64,000 nt of DNA from Constrictibacter sp. MBR-5 (GCF_040549485.1 NZ_JBEPTK010000012.1:1-64000); one strand, 5' to 3'. Numbered from the stretch's first letter, positions 17,384 to 26,863 are shown. Translations and numbers: made by a program. Notes: a model not told the origin generated them from the sequence alone.

Positions 17384-17445
17384 AGAAATGCCGCCCCACT
17401 TGGGCGTATAGCGGGCACCCTCTGCCCGACAGGCATTTCTGGAGG
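17384..17445 (+). promoter_or_regulatory. Structured 5' leader of the DAHP synthase gene
   Basis: AGAAATGCC (17384-17392) is a perfect inverted repeat with GGCATTTCT (17432-17440), enclosing an inner hairpin CGGGCA/TGCCCG (17412-17417 and 17423-17428). The right outer arm ends immediately before the Shine-Dalgarno GGAGG (17441-17445), so folding could limit ribosome access. It does not match a riboswitch class I recognise. Confidence 0.45.
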
Positions 17446-17450
17446 CGAAC

Positions 17451-18830
17451 ATGGCGGCAACCTGGACACCGGAGACGTGGCGCGCGAAGCCTGTCCGGCA
17501 GGTTCCGGCCTACCCGGACGGCAACGCTCTCAAGCAGGTCGAGGAGACGCTCGGCACCTACCCGCCGCTGGTCTTCGCCGGCGAGGCGCGGCAGCTGCGG
17601 GCGTCGCTGGCGCAGGTGGCCGAGGGCAAGGCGTTCCTGCTGCAGGGCGGCGACTGCGCCGAGAGCTTCGCCGAATTTCGCGCCGACAACATCCGCGACA
17701 CGTTCCGCGTACTGCTGCAGATGGCGGTGGTGCTGACCTACGGCGCCTCCTGCCCCGTGGTGAAGGTGGGCCGCATGGCGGGACAGTTCGCCAAGCCGCG
17801 CTCGTCCGACGACGAGACGGTGGACGGCGTCACCCTGCCGAGCTATCGCGGCGACAACGTCAACGGCATGGACTTCACTGCCGAGGCGCGCACGCCCGAT
17901 CCGGAGCGGATGCTGAAGGCCTATACCCAGTCGGCCGCGACGCTGAACCTGCTGCGCGCCTTCGCCATGGGCGGATATGCCGACCTGCACGAGGTGCACC
18001 GCTGGAACCTGGGCTTCGTCGAGCGCAGCCCGCTGGGCGAGCGCTACCGCGAACTGGCGGACCGGCTGAGCGAGACGCTGGAGTTCATGGCGGCCTGCGG
18101 CCTGACCTCGGAGACGACGCCGCAGATTCGCGAAACGCCGTTCTACACCTCGCACGAGGCCCTGCTGCTGCCCTTCGAGCAGGCGCTGACCCGCGTCGAC
18201 AGCACCAGCGGCGACTGGTACGACGTTTCCGCCCATATGCTGTGGATCGGCGACCGGACGCGCCAGCCGGACGGCGCGCATGTGGAGTTCCTGCGCGGGG
18301 TGAAGAACCCGATCGGCATCAAGTGCGGGCCGAGCCTGGACCCGGACGAGCTGATCCAGCTGCTCGACATCCTGAATCCGACGGATATCGCCGGCCGCAT
18401 CACGCTCATCTGCCGGATGGGCGCCGACAAGGTGGAGGCCGCGCTGCCCCGCCTGATCCGCGCGGTCCAGCGCGCCGGCCGCAAGGTCGTGTGGTCGTGC
18501 GACCCGATGCACGGCAACACGGTGAAGGCGTCGAACGGCTTCAAGACGCGTCCGGTCGACGCGATCCTGGCCGAGGTGCGCGGTTTCTTCGCCGTGCACC
18601 GGGCCGAGGGCACGCATCCGGGCGGCGTCCATTTCGAGATGACTGGGCAGGATGTGACCGAGTGCATCGGCGGCGCCCAGGCGATCACCGAGGCGCGCCT
18701 CGCCGACCGCTATCACACGCACTGCGACCCGCGCCTCAACGCCAGCCAGTCGCTCGAGCTGGCCTTCCTGCTCGCCGAGCAGCTGAAGCAGGAGCGGTCC
18801 GACCTGAAGCGGCGCGCGGTCGCGGGCTGA
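17451..18830 (+). CDS. Class II 3-deoxy-7-phosphoheptulonate (DAHP) synthase
   Basis: 459-residue plant-type (AroA-II) enzyme condensing erythrose-4-phosphate and phosphoenolpyruvate, the first step of the shikimate pathway. Family features: N-terminal [47 protein letters not shown]-type loop ([15 protein letters not shown]), [20 protein letters not shown] near the metal/PEP site and [24 protein letters not shown] sits 5 bases before the ATG. A single gene with its own structured leader; the next gene starts 46 bp downstream. Confidence 0.95.
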   Translation: MAATWTPETWRAKPVRQVPAYPDGNALKQVEETLGTYPPLVFAGEARQLRASLAQVAEGKAFLLQGGDCAESFAEFRADNIRDTFRVLLQMAVVLTYGASCPVVKVGRMAGQFAKPRSSDDETVDGVTLPSYRGDNVNGMDFTAEARTPDPERMLKAYTQSAATLNLLRAFAMGGYADLHEVHRWNLGFVERSPLGERYRELADRLSETLEFMAACGLTSETTPQIRETPFYTSHEALLLPFEQALTRVDSTSGDWYDVSAHMLWIGDRTRQPDGAHVEFLRGVKNPIGIKCGPSLDPDELIQLLDILNPTDIAGRITLICRMGADKVEAALPRLIRAVQRAGRKVVWSCDPMHGNTVKASNGFKTRPVDAILAEVRGFFAVHRAEGTHPGGVHFEMTGQDVTECIGGAQAITEARLADRYHTHCDPRLNASQSLELAFLLAEQLKQERSDLKRRAVAG

Positions 18831-18876
18831 ACCGACCCTCGACACGACGCCGGAAAGCCTGGGAGCCGGGAAGCCG

Positions 18877-20013
18877 ATGACCGAACTGCGTCCCGACCCG
18901 GACGACATCAGTCGCTGGACCGATACCTATTTCCGCAAGACGAAGGGGGTCGTCGGCAAGTTCGGCGACGTCCGGGCGACCTACGCCGTCTTCATGCGGC
19001 GGCCGGTGGTGTTCACGCCCCGGATGGCCGTCGAGTGGCTGAACGGCGTGGCCAAGCACCGCGAGACGTCGTTCGACATCGACCTGCGCCACGAGGAGGG
19101 CGACTGGGTCGGCGCCGGCGATCCGCTGATGTACATCAGCGGCTCGCTCTATCACCTGATCGACCTGGAGACGATCTATCTCCAGAAGCTGGGTGCCGCC
19201 TGCGTCGCGGCCTACAACGCCTACGCCATGTGCCGCGACCTGCCGAAGGTGGGCTTCCTCGCCATGGACGCGCGGCACGCCGCGGGCGCCGACATGGCCG
19301 AACTGATGGCCTACGCCGCCAGCGTCGGGTCGCAGGCCGCACGCCGCGAGGTGGGCGCGGTCGGCTTCGTCGGCAACGCGACCGACGCGACGGCGCATTA
19401 TTTCGGCCAGGAGCGCGGGCTCGGCACCATGCCGCACGCGCTGATCGGCTATGCGGGCTCGACCCTGCGCGCCGCCGAGATGTTCCACGAGACCTTCCCG
19501 GACGAGAACCTGACCGTGCTCGTCGACTATTACGGGCAGGAGATCACGGACGCGCTGGCCGTGTCGCATCGCTTCCCGGAGCTGGCGCGGACCGGGCGCC
19601 TCGCCTTCCGCCTCGACACGCACGGCGGCCGCTACTGCGAGGGGCTCGACCTGCAGGAGTCCTATGCCGTGCTCGACCGGCACGTGCCGGGCGCCATCCG
19701 CGGCTATCGCACCGAGGGCGAGCTGCGCCACCTCGTCGGCACCGGCGTCACCGCGGCCGCCATCTGGTACCTGCGCGAGAATCTCGACCGGGCCGGCTTC
19801 CCGAACGTGCGGATCGTCGCGAGTTCGGGATTCACGCCGGAGAAGTGCCACGTGACGGCACTCGCCAAGGCGCCCGTCGACATGATCGGCACCGGCTCGT
19901 TCCTGCCGCAGCGCTGGACCGAGACCTATGCGACCGCCGACATCGTCGACTATGGCGGCACGGCGTCGGTCAAGGTCGGCCGCGAGTTCCTGCTCCGCCG
20001 CCGCGAGAGCTGA
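18877..20013 (+). CDS. Nicotinate phosphoribosyltransferase
   Basis: 378-residue enzyme of the NAPRTase family (nicotinate + PRPP to nicotinate mononucleotide; NAD salvage). DTYFRKTKGVV at the N-terminus, FLAMDARHAAG and FVGNATDATAHYF in the barrel, LTVLVDYYGQEITDAL, FRLDTHGGRYCEG and VRIVASSGFTPEKC (PRPP/phosphate region) support this. It is shorter than enterobacterial PncB and closer to the archaeal-type short form of about 390 residues. Same strand as the DAHP synthase gene but a separate promoter cannot be excluded. Confidence 0.85.
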   Translation: MTELRPDPDDISRWTDTYFRKTKGVVGKFGDVRATYAVFMRRPVVFTPRMAVEWLNGVAKHRETSFDIDLRHEEGDWVGAGDPLMYISGSLYHLIDLETIYLQKLGAACVAAYNAYAMCRDLPKVGFLAMDARHAAGADMAELMAYAASVGSQAARREVGAVGFVGNATDATAHYFGQERGLGTMPHALIGYAGSTLRAAEMFHETFPDENLTVLVDYYGQEITDALAVSHRFPELARTGRLAFRLDTHGGRYCEGLDLQESYAVLDRHVPGAIRGYRTEGELRHLVGTGVTAAAIWYLRENLDRAGFPNVRIVASSGFTPEKCHVTALAKAPVDMIGTGSFLPQRWTETYATADIVDYGGTASVKVGREFLLRRRES

Positions 20014-20051
20014 CCCGCCGCCCCTCGCCGGGCTTTGCATTTCGCTAAAGT

Positions 20052-20061
20052 TTTCGCGAAA
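20052..20061. promoter_or_regulatory. Palindrome TTTCGCGAAA, possible activator site
   Basis: Perfect 10-bp palindrome about 110 bp upstream of the sigma-54 promoter at 20172-20187, the distance expected for an enhancer-binding protein. No specific regulator is recognised from this short site. Confidence 0.3.
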
Positions 20062-20171
20062 CGCGAACGACCCTGCGCCGCGCATTTTGCGGGCTTTTTA
20101 GGCACCGGGAAAAGCGTGGACCTTTCAGAGGGTTAGGCGGATCGCGGGGCCCGTGCTCCGCGGCCCGGGGG

Positions 20172-20187
20172 TGGCACATCCGTTGCG
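20172..20187 (+). promoter_or_regulatory. Sigma-54 (RpoN) promoter
   Basis: TGGCACATCCGTTGCG matches the -24/-12 consensus TGGCACGNNNNTTGCW at all but two positions, with the invariant GG and GC in the correct spacing. Transcription would begin near 20199, about 46 bases before the ATG of the sugar transferase gene. It is in intergenic DNA and in the right orientation, which makes a chance match less likely. Confidence 0.7.
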
Positions 20188-20244
20188 CTAAGGATGCCGT
20201 CGGTACCGGACGTTCGGTGCCGCCGGCATCGACGGAAGCGCCCC

Positions 20245-20910
20245 ATGCGAACTGCCCAGACCACCTACGCAAACACCTTCGCCGGCAACGACGCGGTTCG
20301 AAGCGACATCGCGAAGCGCGCGTTCGACATGGTCGCTGCGTCGCTGATCCTGCTGGTCGCTTCACCGGTGCTGGCGGCGATCTGGCTGACCATCCGCCTG
20401 ACCTCGCAGGGCCCGGTGCTGTTCGTGCAGGAGCGGCTCGGCCGCGGCGGCGCGCGCTTCGGCGCCTTCAAGTTCCGCACGATGGTCGTCGACGCCGAGG
20501 CCCGCCTGGACGCACTGCTGGCGGCCGATCCGCAGGCGGCCGAGGAATACCGCGTCTACAAGAAGCTGCGCCGCGACCCGCGCGTCACGGCCGTCGGCAC
20601 CGTGCTGCGCCGCCTGAGCCTCGACGAGCTGCCGCAGCTGCTGAACGTGCTGCGCGGCGAGATGAGCCTGGTCGGGCCGCGCTGCTACCTGCCGCGCGAG
20701 CTGCCGGAGATGGGTGCGGCGGCGCACGAGATCCTGTCGGTCACCCCGGGCATCACCGGCCTGTGGCAGGTGTCCGGCCGCAACGGCACCACCTTCGCCG
20801 AACGGGTGCGCATCGACGTCGGCTATGCCCGCAGCGCCACCCTGGCGCTCGACCTGAAGATCCTGGCGAAGACGGTGCGCGTCGTCGCCACCGGCCACGG
20901 CGCCTGCTGA
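20245..20910 (+). CDS. Priming sugar transferase (ExoY/WcaJ-type polyisoprenyl-phosphate hexose-1-phosphate transferase)
   Basis: 221-residue monotopic membrane enzyme that transfers a sugar-1-phosphate to undecaprenyl phosphate to start exopolysaccharide or LPS O-unit synthesis. The N-terminal re-entrant membrane helix is [20 protein letters not shown]; catalytic-region motifs are [32 protein letters not shown] and [13 protein letters not shown]. It is the short ExoY-type form without the extra N-terminal transmembrane domain. ATG 20245 is preferred over ATG 20194 because GGAAG precedes it and homology starts soon after. Likely controlled by the sigma-54 promoter upstream. Confidence 0.92.
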   Translation: MRTAQTTYANTFAGNDAVRSDIAKRAFDMVAASLILLVASPVLAAIWLTIRLTSQGPVLFVQERLGRGGARFGAFKFRTMVVDAEARLDALLAADPQAAEEYRVYKKLRRDPRVTAVGTVLRRLSLDELPQLLNVLRGEMSLVGPRCYLPRELPEMGAAAHEILSVTPGITGLWQVSGRNGTTFAERVRIDVGYARSATLALDLKILAKTVRVVATGHGAC

Positions 20911-21014
20911 GGGCCGAACCGCACGCGGGTTTCGCGGTCGGGGCCGCGCGGATTTGCCTCCGCGCGGCCCCGCTGCTATCTGGGGAGGACGCCCGCAGCG
21001 CAGGAGCCGCCGCC

Positions 21015-21701
21015 TTGCCCCAGGATGCCGACAACCAGCCCGCCCCGCCGCTGAAGGCCGTCATCGTGCCGGTGACGCCCTTTCAGCAGAACTGCACGAT
21101 CTTCTGGTGCGAGGCGACGAAGCGCGGCGCCGTGGTCGACCCCGGCGGCGAGCTGCCGCGCATCCGCGACGCCGTCGCCCAGGTCGGCATCACGGTCGAG
21201 AAGATCCTGCTGACGCACGCCCATGTCGACCACGCGGCAGGTGCGGGCGAACTGGCGGAGCTGCTGGGCGTGGCGATCGAGGGGCCGCACCGCGACGACC
21301 TGTTCCTGATCGAGTCCCTGCCGGCCCAGGCGGCGCGCTACGCCTTCCCGCCCGCCCGGGTGTTCGAGCCGGCGCGCTGGCTCGACCAGGGCGACACGGT
21401 GACGGTCGGCGACCTGACGCTGGAGGTCCGGCACTGCCCCGGCCATTCGCCGGGCAGCGTCGTCTTCTTCCACCCGGCATCGCGGCTCGCGATCAGCGGC
21501 GACGTGCTGTTCCAGGGCTCGGTCGGCCGGACGGACCTGCCGCGCGGCGACTTCGACACGCTGGCCAAGTCGATCCGCGAACAGATGTGGCCGCTCGGCG
21601 ACGACGTCGCCTTCATCCCCGGCCATGGTCCGATGTCCACCATCGGCGACGAGCGCCGCAACAACCCCTTCGTGGGAGAGGGTGCCGCGGCACGGCCTTA
21701 A
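21015..21701 (+). CDS. MBL-fold metallo-hydrolase (glyoxalase II-like)
   Basis: 228-residue metallo-beta-lactamase-fold hydrolase. Metal ligands are in THAHVDHAAG (HxHxDH), CPGHSPGS, ISGDVLFQGSVGR and the final IPGHGPMSTIG. The pattern is that of the YcbL/GloB2-type thioesterases, which can hydrolyse S-lactoylglutathione. Start is TTG 21015 with AGGAG 8 bases upstream; the only nearby ATG is out of frame. It lies 104 bp after the sugar transferase and convergent to threonine synthase. Confidence 0.88.
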   Translation: MPQDADNQPAPPLKAVIVPVTPFQQNCTIFWCEATKRGAVVDPGGELPRIRDAVAQVGITVEKILLTHAHVDHAAGAGELAELLGVAIEGPHRDDLFLIESLPAQAARYAFPPARVFEPARWLDQGDTVTVGDLTLEVRHCPGHSPGSVVFFHPASRLAISGDVLFQGSVGRTDLPRGDFDTLAKSIREQMWPLGDDVAFIPGHGPMSTIGDERRNNPFVGEGAAARP

Positions 21702-21807
21702 GGGGGTCGGCTCCGGGCCTAAGGATCCCATAGCGGCAGCTTCTCATGAGCGTCGCCGGATTGTCCGGTGAGCCCCCGGCCCCGTCCAACACTTCGTCGC
21801 GCCGAGG

Positions 21808-23058
21808 TCACGCCCCCTTCATCGCCGCCCAGTCGATCGGCTTCGTGCGGTCGAGGGCGCGGTCGACGGGGGGCATCGGGTATTTCAGGCCGGTGGCGCA
21901 GTTGAAGAGGACGGCGCGTTCGTCCTTTCGCACCCGGCCGTCGGCCAGCGCCGCCTTCCAGGCGGCGTAGGTGGCGGCACCCTCGGGGCAGAGCAGCAGG
22001 CCCTCTTCCTTGGCCATCTCGACCTGGGCCGCCTGGATCGCGTCGTCGTCGACGGCGATGGCGAAGCCGCCGCTGTTGCGCACGGCGCGCAGGATCAGGA
22101 AGTCGCCGACCGCCTGGGGCACGCGGATGCCCATGGCCACCGTCTGGGCGTTCTCCCAGCGGGTCGCGTGCTCTTCGCCGGCCTCGTAGGCGCGGACCAT
22201 GGGGGCACAGCCGGTCGCCTGGACGGCGACCATGCGCGGCCGCTTGGCGCCGATCAGGCCGATCGCCTCCATCTCGTCGAAGGCCTTCCACATGCCGATC
22301 AGGCCGGTGCCGCCGCCGGTCGGGTAGAAGATCACGTCGGGCAGGTCCCAGCCGAGCTGTTCGGCGAGTTCGAGGCCCATCGTCTTCTTGCCCTCGATCC
22401 GGTAGGGCTCCTTCAGGGTGGACGTGTCGAACCAGCCCATCTCGGCCACGCCCTGGCCGACGATCTTGCCGCAGTCGTCGATATAGCCGTTCAGCCGCCA
22501 GACCTTGGCGCCCTGCAGCGCGATCTCGCGGACGTTCACCTCCGGCGTGTCCTCGGGACAGAAGACGTAGGTCTCGATCCCGGCGCGGCCGGCATAGGCG
22601 GCGAGGGCGGCGCCGGCATTGCCGTTGGTCGGCATCGCCATGCGCTTCACGCCCAGCTCCTTGGCCATGCAGACGGCCATGACGAGGCCGCGCGCCTTGA
22701 ACGACCCGGTCGGCAGGCGCCCCTCGTCCTTGACCAGCAGGCCCGAGGCGCCGGTCGCCTTCTCGATGCGCGGGCAGCCGAGGAGCGGCGTCTCCCACTC
22801 GCCCAAGGTCACGACGTTCTCGGTGTGGCGCACGGGCAGCAGTTCGCGCCACTTCCACATGGTCGGCGCGCGGCGCGCCAGCACGTCCTTGGACAGCGAT
22901 TTCGCCACCGCGTTCAGGTCGTAGCGCACGAGCAGCGGCTTGCCGGCCTGGGACAGGTTGTGCAGGCGGTCCGCCTCGTAGCGTTCGCCGGTATAGCTGC
23001 ATTCCAGGTGTGTGACGAAGGTGCGCGTCTCCGGCACGCCGTGCATGGTCTCGTACAT
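21808..23058 (-). CDS. thrC: Threonine synthase
   Basis: 416-residue PLP enzyme converting O-phosphohomoserine to threonine. The PLP lysine is in TGSFKARGL, the phosphate-binding loop is PTGGGTGLIG, and MPTNGNAGAALAAYAGRAG is the conserved asparagine/glycine segment of fold-type II enzymes. A Cys-containing N-terminal segment (THLECSYTGERYEAD) resembles the zinc-ribbon-like start of the longer bacterial ThrC branch. ATG 23058 chosen; an upstream extension would be Arg/Pro-rich and without homology. Divergent from the unknown gene at 23405. Confidence 0.88.
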   Translation of the reverse strand: MYETMHGVPETRTFVTHLECSYTGERYEADRLHNLSQAGKPLLVRYDLNAVAKSLSKDVLARRAPTMWKWRELLPVRHTENVVTLGEWETPLLGCPRIEKATGASGLLVKDEGRLPTGSFKARGLVMAVCMAKELGVKRMAMPTNGNAGAALAAYAGRAGIETYVFCPEDTPEVNVREIALQGAKVWRLNGYIDDCGKIVGQGVAEMGWFDTSTLKEPYRIEGKKTMGLELAEQLGWDLPDVIFYPTGGGTGLIGMWKAFDEMEAIGLIGAKRPRMVAVQATGCAPMVRAYEAGEEHATRWENAQTVAMGIRVPQAVGDFLILRAVRNSGGFAIAVDDDAIQAAQVEMAKEEGLLLCPEGAATYAAWKAALADGRVRKDERAVLFNCATGLKYPMPPVDRALDRTKPIDWAAMKGA

Positions 23059-23404
23059 CCGTGGGCCTCGTCCTGCTCGGGGCGGCGCCGTTGCTCGGGG
23101 CCGCGTTGCCGCCAGCCTAGCCGTTCGCGGCGGCACCCGCGAGCGTGTGTTTCGGCTCACAAGCGCATGGCCGGAAACGTGACAGCCTGAAAATCGAGCG
23201 GGCACCCGGCCGTGATTTCGGCTGTCTCCGGGCCAGAATCGGCCGTACACGCGATAGTGAAAACCGCCGACAGCAAGTGATCATTGCCGATCGGGGGTCT
23301 TACGGTCACGCTCGTTAAGCATGTTCGGCTTCGTGGGAGCCGGATGTACATTCATCGGCGGTATCGGCCTGTACGGTGCTGCGGATCACGATCGGGGGGA
23401 ATAC

Positions 23405-25540
23405 ATGGCACGCACACCGGTCAAGGCTGCCGCAGGAGACGGCACGGTCAAGACGACCACCGAAGCGGCGACGGCAACCGAGACGGAGGCGCCGGTCGTC
23501 GGGGATCCGGGCGCGGCCGAGGAGGTCACGCCGGAATATCTGATCCCGCGGATGCGCGACGAGCCCGTGTCGCCGCCGGCCTATTACCGGCGGCTGTTCA
23601 TCTACGGCATCGACACGCCGGACGGGCAGACGGCGACCATCGCCAAGGCGATCGACCCGTTCGACCTCGCCGCCGCACCGCCGCCGCAGACGCCGGCCAT
23701 CGGCGCGCTGCTGACGCACGAGCAGGCCTGGTACGAGGAGGGTCTGGCGCTCGGCCGGCTGAACCATTCGGTCTGCCTGGCGCCCGGCGAGGTCACCAAG
23801 ATCGCCGTGGTCGACTGGCAGAGCCGGACCGCCGCGAGCGAGACTGCGGCGACCACCCAGCAGGAGGCCGTCGGCGCCTCCACCGACCAGAACCAGCACG
23901 TCCAGGCGGTGCAGCAGGCGGTCGCGCACGAGGCGCAGAACGGCTCATCGCTGTCGATGTCGTCCAACACGCATGCGCAGGCGGCGGCCCACGCCTCCGG
24001 CCTGTTCTTCGGGGCGTCGGGATCGACGTCGACCTCCTTCGGGCTCGGCATGACCGTGTCGCACAGCGACGGGGCGCGCGACCTCGCGGCCAAGTCGGCG
24101 AAGGACATCCACCAGCGCACCGAGGAGACGAGCAACGCCGTCCGCTCGCGCCGCGCGACGCAGGTGCGCGAGGTCAGCCAGAGCGAAACCTCGACGGCCA
24201 CCAGCCGGGTGGTGGCGAACTACAACCACATGCACGCGCTGACCGTGATGTATTTCGAGGTGCTGCAGATCTTCAGCCTGACGACGAAGGTGATCGAGGC
24301 CGAGCGCTGCATCTTCCTGCCGATGCAGCCGGTCGATTTCGACTCCACCTCGATCGAGCGCCACCAGGAACTGCTGCTCGCCATCCTGAGCGACCTGGGC
24401 CAGGAGGCACTGTGCCATTCGATCGTCCAGTTCCTCGACACCAAGCGCGACCTCCTGAAGGAAGCGGCAACGGCCGAAGCCGAGATCCCGAAGCTGGAGA
24501 AGGCGGCCGAAGAGGCGACGAAGGAATCGCGTGAGGCGCTGGTCCGCTATGCCAACGCCCAACAGGCGAACAGGAACCAGTTCTCCGGCGAGGTCCTCCA
24601 GGCCTCCGTCGCATGGCAGGCGTCGATCAAGAAGGCGACGGCGGCGTCCCAGGCGCTCGACGCCGCGCGCGCGACGGCGAAGGCCAAGCGCGCGGGCGCC
24701 GACCTCGCGGCACGCGACGTCTCGAAGATCCTGCAGAAGATGAAGCTGCTGCTGAACCAGCACATGTGGATGCGGATCGAGCCGCACATCTATCAGCAGA
24801 TCGTCCTCGACAAGGTCTACGGAGCGGCGAACGAGCCGCTCGGCGGGCGCATGGACCCGCACCCGATCGGCGTGTTCGGCAACTATGTCGCCTTCCGCTG
24901 GCCGACCGACGATGCGGGCTTCCGCAACACCTTCGTCAAGCGCGGCACGACGGGCGTGCCGAAATCAAAGGTCGCACTACCGAGCGGCGGCGTCTTCGCC
25001 GAGGCGGTACTCGGCCAGGCGAACGCGGCGGAGAAGATCGACCTGACGCGCTTCTGGAACTGGAAGGATTCGCCGATCCCGATCCTGCCGCCCGACATGC
25101 AGCCGCTGTCGCTGGCGAGCCGGGCACGTGACGTCACCTTCGCCAGCTTCGACTTCGCCCCGGTGGTGGCGCAGCTGAAGGACCAGAAGATGCCGGACGA
25201 CGACATCGAGAAGGTCCTGGGCGCCATCAAGGACAGCATGTTCCGCGACCAGAGCGGCATGGAGACGCTGTCCAAGCAGCTGATCCAGCAGGCGATCTCG
25301 ACCGCGTCGGGTGCCACGGCCGCCGGCCAGCAGGCGCTCGACGGGGTGAAGAGCGCGCGCAGCTTCGTCGTCGATGCCCTGAACAGCGAGACGGTGAAGT
25401 CGCTCTCCAGCGCCGCGATGACGGCGGTCGCACCGGAGGGCGAAGGGGCCAGCATGATCGGCGGCCTGATGAACGCGGCCGGCGGCGGCAAGAAGGCCGC
25501 AGCGAAGCCGGCGGCCAAACCCGGGACCAAGAAGACCTGA
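23405..25540 (+). CDS. Uncharacterised 711-residue protein
   Basis: I do not recognise a function. ATG 23405 has GGGGGGA 4 bases upstream. Visible architecture: Thr/Ala/Glu-rich N-terminus (1-45); RRLFIYGIDTPDG (62-74); the most family-like motif GEVTKIAVVDW (128-138); a Gln/Ser/Ala-rich low-complexity stretch (140-225); NYNHMHALTVMYFEVLQIF (272-290), which looks structured; a long helical, probably coiled-coil region (345-450); FGNYVAFRWPTDD (491-503); and a basic Lys/Ala/Pro tail (about 695-711) like histone-H1-type tails. No signal peptide or transmembrane helix. It stands alone: 346 bp of gene-free upstream DNA, and an unrelated transporter downstream. Ser/Ala-rich repetitive composition and size suggest a structural or surface-associated role, but this is only inference. 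Confidence 0.85.
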   Translation: MARTPVKAAAGDGTVKTTTEAATATETEAPVVGDPGAAEEVTPEYLIPRMRDEPVSPPAYYRRLFIYGIDTPDGQTATIAKAIDPFDLAAAPPPQTPAIGALLTHEQAWYEEGLALGRLNHSVCLAPGEVTKIAVVDWQSRTAASETAATTQQEAVGASTDQNQHVQAVQQAVAHEAQNGSSLSMSSNTHAQAAAHASGLFFGASGSTSTSFGLGMTVSHSDGARDLAAKSAKDIHQRTEETSNAVRSRRATQVREVSQSETSTATSRVVANYNHMHALTVMYFEVLQIFSLTTKVIEAERCIFLPMQPVDFDSTSIERHQELLLAILSDLGQEALCHSIVQFLDTKRDLLKEAATAEAEIPKLEKAAEEATKESREALVRYANAQQANRNQFSGEVLQASVAWQASIKKATAASQALDAARATAKAKRAGADLAARDVSKILQKMKLLLNQHMWMRIEPHIYQQIVLDKVYGAANEPLGGRMDPHPIGVFGNYVAFRWPTDDAGFRNTFVKRGTTGVPKSKVALPSGGVFAEAVLGQANAAEKIDLTRFWNWKDSPIPILPPDMQPLSLASRARDVTFASFDFAPVVAQLKDQKMPDDDIEKVLGAIKDSMFRDQSGMETLSKQLIQQAISTASGATAAGQQALDGVKSARSFVVDALNSETVKSLSSAAMTAVAPEGEGASMIGGLMNAAGGGKKAAAKPAAKPGTKKT

Positions 25541-25563
25541 CGCGGGGCGGGGGATCCGGCGGG

Positions 25564-25579
25564 CGGCGGTCTTCCGCCG
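25564..25579 (+). terminator. Short GC hairpin after the 711-aa gene
   Basis: CGGCGG and CCGCCG separated by TCTT, 24 bp past the stop codon; no T-run follows. A weak terminator candidate separating this gene from the MFS gene. Confidence 0.3.
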
Positions 25580-25654
25580 ACGCCTGTGCTATGCATCGGC
25601 CGACCGCCGTTCTAACGGACGGGTCCCCCGCAGAACCGCCGAGACCGTACCCTC

Positions 25655-26863
25655 TTGTTCAGATCTCCTCCCTTCGGCCGCAGCGGCGTGCCGCCGCTCT
25701 GGCTGCTCGTCATGGCGACGGTCAGCGGCACCCTGTCGCTGCACATCCTCGTCCCCGCCCTGCCCCTCGCCGCCGAGGATCTCGGCGTCAGCGAGGCGGC
25801 GATCCAGCAGGCGATCACCCAGTATGTGATCGGCCTCGCGATCGGGCAGCTGATCTACGGACCGTTGTCGGACCGTTTCGGGCGCCGGCCGATCCTGCTC
25901 GGCGGGCTGCTGCTCTACACGATCGGCGGCGTCGCGGCGTGGTTGGCGCCGAACGTCCTGGTGCTGATCGGCGCGCGCATCGTGCAGGCGCTGGGCGGCT
26001 GCGGCGGCCTCGTCCTGGGCAGGGCGATCCAGCGTGACGTGGCGGGTCCGACGGAGGCGGCGGCGCGGCTCGCCATCCTGACGCTGATCGTCGCACTGGG
26101 CCCGGCGCCGGCGCCGCTGGTCGGCAGTTTCCTCGCCGTCGGCTTCGGATGGCGCGCGATCCTGGCGCTGACGGCGGCACTGGGTGCCGTGACGGCGGTG
26201 GCGGCCTGCCTGATCCTGCCGGAGACGCACACGGCGCGGCGGACCGGTGGCCTCCTGCGCGCCTACCTGCCGCTGCTGCGCAATCCCGGCTTCCTGGGCT
26301 ACGCCATCGGCGGCGCCTGCACGACGACCAGCTTCTACGCCTACATCACGGCCTCGCCCTTCATCTTCGTCGACATGCTGCACCGGCCGGTGACCGAGGC
26401 GGGCGCCTCCTACATCGTCGTGTTCGGCGGCGTGTCGCTGGGCGCCTTCATCGGCAACCGGCTGATGAAGCGGGTGGCGCCGATCCCGCTGCTCAACGCC
26501 GGCAGCACGATCGCCATCCTGGGCACGGCGCTGCTGTTCGCGGCGGCGGTCAGCGGCTTCCTGAGCGTCGCGACGGTGCTGGTGCCGATGGTGATCGTGA
26601 CGATCGGCTTCGGCATCGCCAGCGCACTCGCCATCACCGGCGCGCTGAGCAGTGCGCCCGACGCGATCGGCGCCGCGTCCGGCCTCTACGGCTTCTCGCA
26701 GATGGCGGTGGGCGCGCTGTGCACCCTGCTGGTCGGGATCTGGCCGGCCGACCACGCCGTGGCGGCGGCGTCGGTGATGCTGATCGCGATGCTGATCGGG
26801 CGGGGCGCGTTGACGGTCGCGACGCGGCGCGGGTTCGGCACGCCGGACCAGAGCGGGACATGA
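25655..26863 (+). CDS. Bcr/CflA-family multidrug efflux MFS transporter
   Basis: 402-residue 12-helix carrier. The first helix is followed by HILVPALPLAAEDLGVSEAAIQQAITQYVIGLAIGQLIYGPLSDRFGRRP, which contains the MFS motif A loop GPLSDRFGRRP and the Bcr/CflA-type P-A-LP signature. Start is TTG 25655; the first ATG (25712) would remove half of TM1. Likely exports drugs or small amphiphiles by proton antiport. The next gene begins 69 bp downstream on the same strand. Confidence 0.88.
   Translation: MFRSPPFGRSGVPPLWLLVMATVSGTLSLHILVPALPLAAEDLGVSEAAIQQAITQYVIGLAIGQLIYGPLSDRFGRRPILLGGLLLYTIGGVAAWLAPNVLVLIGARIVQALGGCGGLVLGRAIQRDVAGPTEAAARLAILTLIVALGPAPAPLVGSFLAVGFGWRAILALTAALGAVTAVAACLILPETHTARRTGGLLRAYLPLLRNPGFLGYAIGGACTTTSFYAYITASPFIFVDMLHRPVTEAGASYIVVFGGVSLGAFIGNRLMKRVAPIPLLNAGSTIAILGTALLFAAAVSGFLSVATVLVPMVIVTIGFGIASALAITGALSSAPDAIGAASGLYGFSQMAVGALCTLLVGIWPADHAVAAASVMLIAMLIGRGALTVATRRGFGTPDQSGT

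Noticed and set aside
15373-17469. 698-codon frame opposite chemoreceptor 2
   Set aside because: Complement of a highly biased chemoreceptor gene; it carries Leu/Arg/Gly repeats and no recognisable domain.
20080-20110. Intrinsic terminator after the nicotinate phosphoribosyltransferase gene
   Set aside because: A four-base-pair stem (CGCA/TGCG) before CTTTTTA is too weak to report as a feature.
23059-23404. CtrA site at GCTCGTTAAGCATG before the 711-aa gene
   Set aside because: Only one degenerate half-site (TTAAGCAT) without a partner TTAA seven bases away.
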